Shown here in pieces: positions 63,442-64,000 of a DNA stretch of 64,000 bases. Origin of the DNA: Glebionis coronaria (taxonomy: Eukaryota; Streptophyta; Magnoliopsida; Asterales; Asteraceae); NCBI GenBank assembly GCA_025667525.1, contig CM046878.1, positions 80,682,196 to 80,746,195 on the forward strand. Reading direction: 5' to 3'. Positions within the stretch are counted from its first letter, which is position 1. Each line of letters opens with the position of its first letter. Under the pieces are notes generated by a model that was given only the letters and a program-made list of their open reading frames with translations, made no database searches and was not told the DNA's origin. Made by a program: the position numbers and the translations under genes.

Positions 63442-64000
63442 TAAAAATATACATGTAGGGCCCGTTTGGTTTATAGTCGGGTTTAGGATTAAAATTTGAA
63501 ATTTTGAATTTTGGTTTAAGTTTGGGTTTAATATAGGAGAAAGAAAATATATTATAAAATATATAAATAATTATTATATTTTAATCTATTATTTAGAATT
63601 AAAACAAAACATTTAAAAAAGCAGTTAAAAGAAAAATATGTTGTTGTCATCAGGCAGTGACCCACTTTATGTTGTACAATCTCTAAAGGCGTATTTGGTA
63701 AGTGGGTGTACGGGGTTTGGGCTGATAGAGGCCTGAAATAAATTGTTTGGTATTTCCTTTTTGGACTCACGCGTGTCCTTCGGTCGCAACTTTCAATTCT
63801 CTTAAAATTGATGACTTTTGCTAAGTTTTTTCTATTGGGTCCCACAAAAAATACCTTTTTGTTTGTCAAAAGTTTAAGAGCCACAAAATAAAATTGTTTT
63901 GCATTTTATTATAATTTTTTATTCTTAAAATAATACGTATTAGTTTAAACAATTTATTAAATATACATATGTTTAAAATAGTAATTAATTTTCTCTTTCT
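63442..64000. other. No gene seen
   Basis: AT-rich. GGGCCCGTTTGG near 63460 resembles the terminus of hAT-type MITEs, but no second end or target duplication is visible. Confidence 0.4.

Noticed and set aside
63455..64000. hAT-type MITE starting at GGGCCCGTTTGG
   Set aside because: Only one end is visible; no inverted end or 8-bp duplication inside the window.

Overview
The window is repeat-dense nuclear DNA from a flowering plant. I infer the daisy family (Asteraceae), because the long extra reading frame behind a SIRE-type Copia pol and the Athila gag variants here are the kinds I know mainly from Asteraceae genomes; this is memory, not a search. I see no intact cellular gene. The only host-gene remains are two broken copies of a family GH17 beta-1,3-glucanase gene and one U6 snRNA retropseudogene. 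A 1,000-base run of N (23759-24758) is an assembly gap.

Left block (1-20.5 kb). It opens with the end of a Copia LTR and its primer-binding site (PBS), then a solo-LTR-like piece (697-1267). Three related modules follow (about 2.1-6.3 kb). Each starts with a palindromic GCGGTTC/GAACCGC cluster and carries a broken reading frame. The third frame is cut by an Athila-type Ty3 element with a roughly 4 kb LTR (6340-10321 plus 15620-15664). Nested in that LTR, on the minus strand and with a perfect 5-bp target duplication (ATACC), lies a 5.3 kb non-autonomous LTR element (10322-15614). It has no recognisable gag or pol. Its centre is an array of about 36 hairpin-forming repeats of about 37 bp whose stem arms vary in a matched way. 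The Athila gag breaks off at 16632 against a piece of the same Copia LTR seen at the left edge. A decayed Copia pol follows, then a Copia LTR interrupted by the U6 retropseudogene.

Middle (20.5-27 kb). A 303-bp foldback MITE with a 9-bp target duplication (Mutator-like), a small non-autonomous LTR element with unidentified cargo, the gap, and the left glucanase pseudogene (minus strand).

Right block (27-58 kb): a three-level nest. The outermost is a SIRE-type Copia on the minus strand (26984-58014, TSD CTCTC), with gag, integrase, RT/RNase H and a long extra ORF, all broken. Inside it is a chromovirus-like Ty3 element with 3.85 kb LTRs (34971-56662), highly similar to each other, and a badly decayed pol. 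Inside that is an Athila-like element (42927-51818, TSD CCGAA) that encodes only gag plus protease and a long acidic tail, open except for one TGA.

Right edge (58-64 kb). A TA microsatellite, a 178-bp tandem array ending in a CACTA-type terminus (59996), the second glucanase pseudogene (plus strand), and a Stowaway-type MITE (63189-63441). Apart from the SIRE nest, the two glucanase copies would lie about 4.4 kb apart in opposite orientation. Retroelement insertion and local inversion shaped the region; no set of working cellular genes is present.
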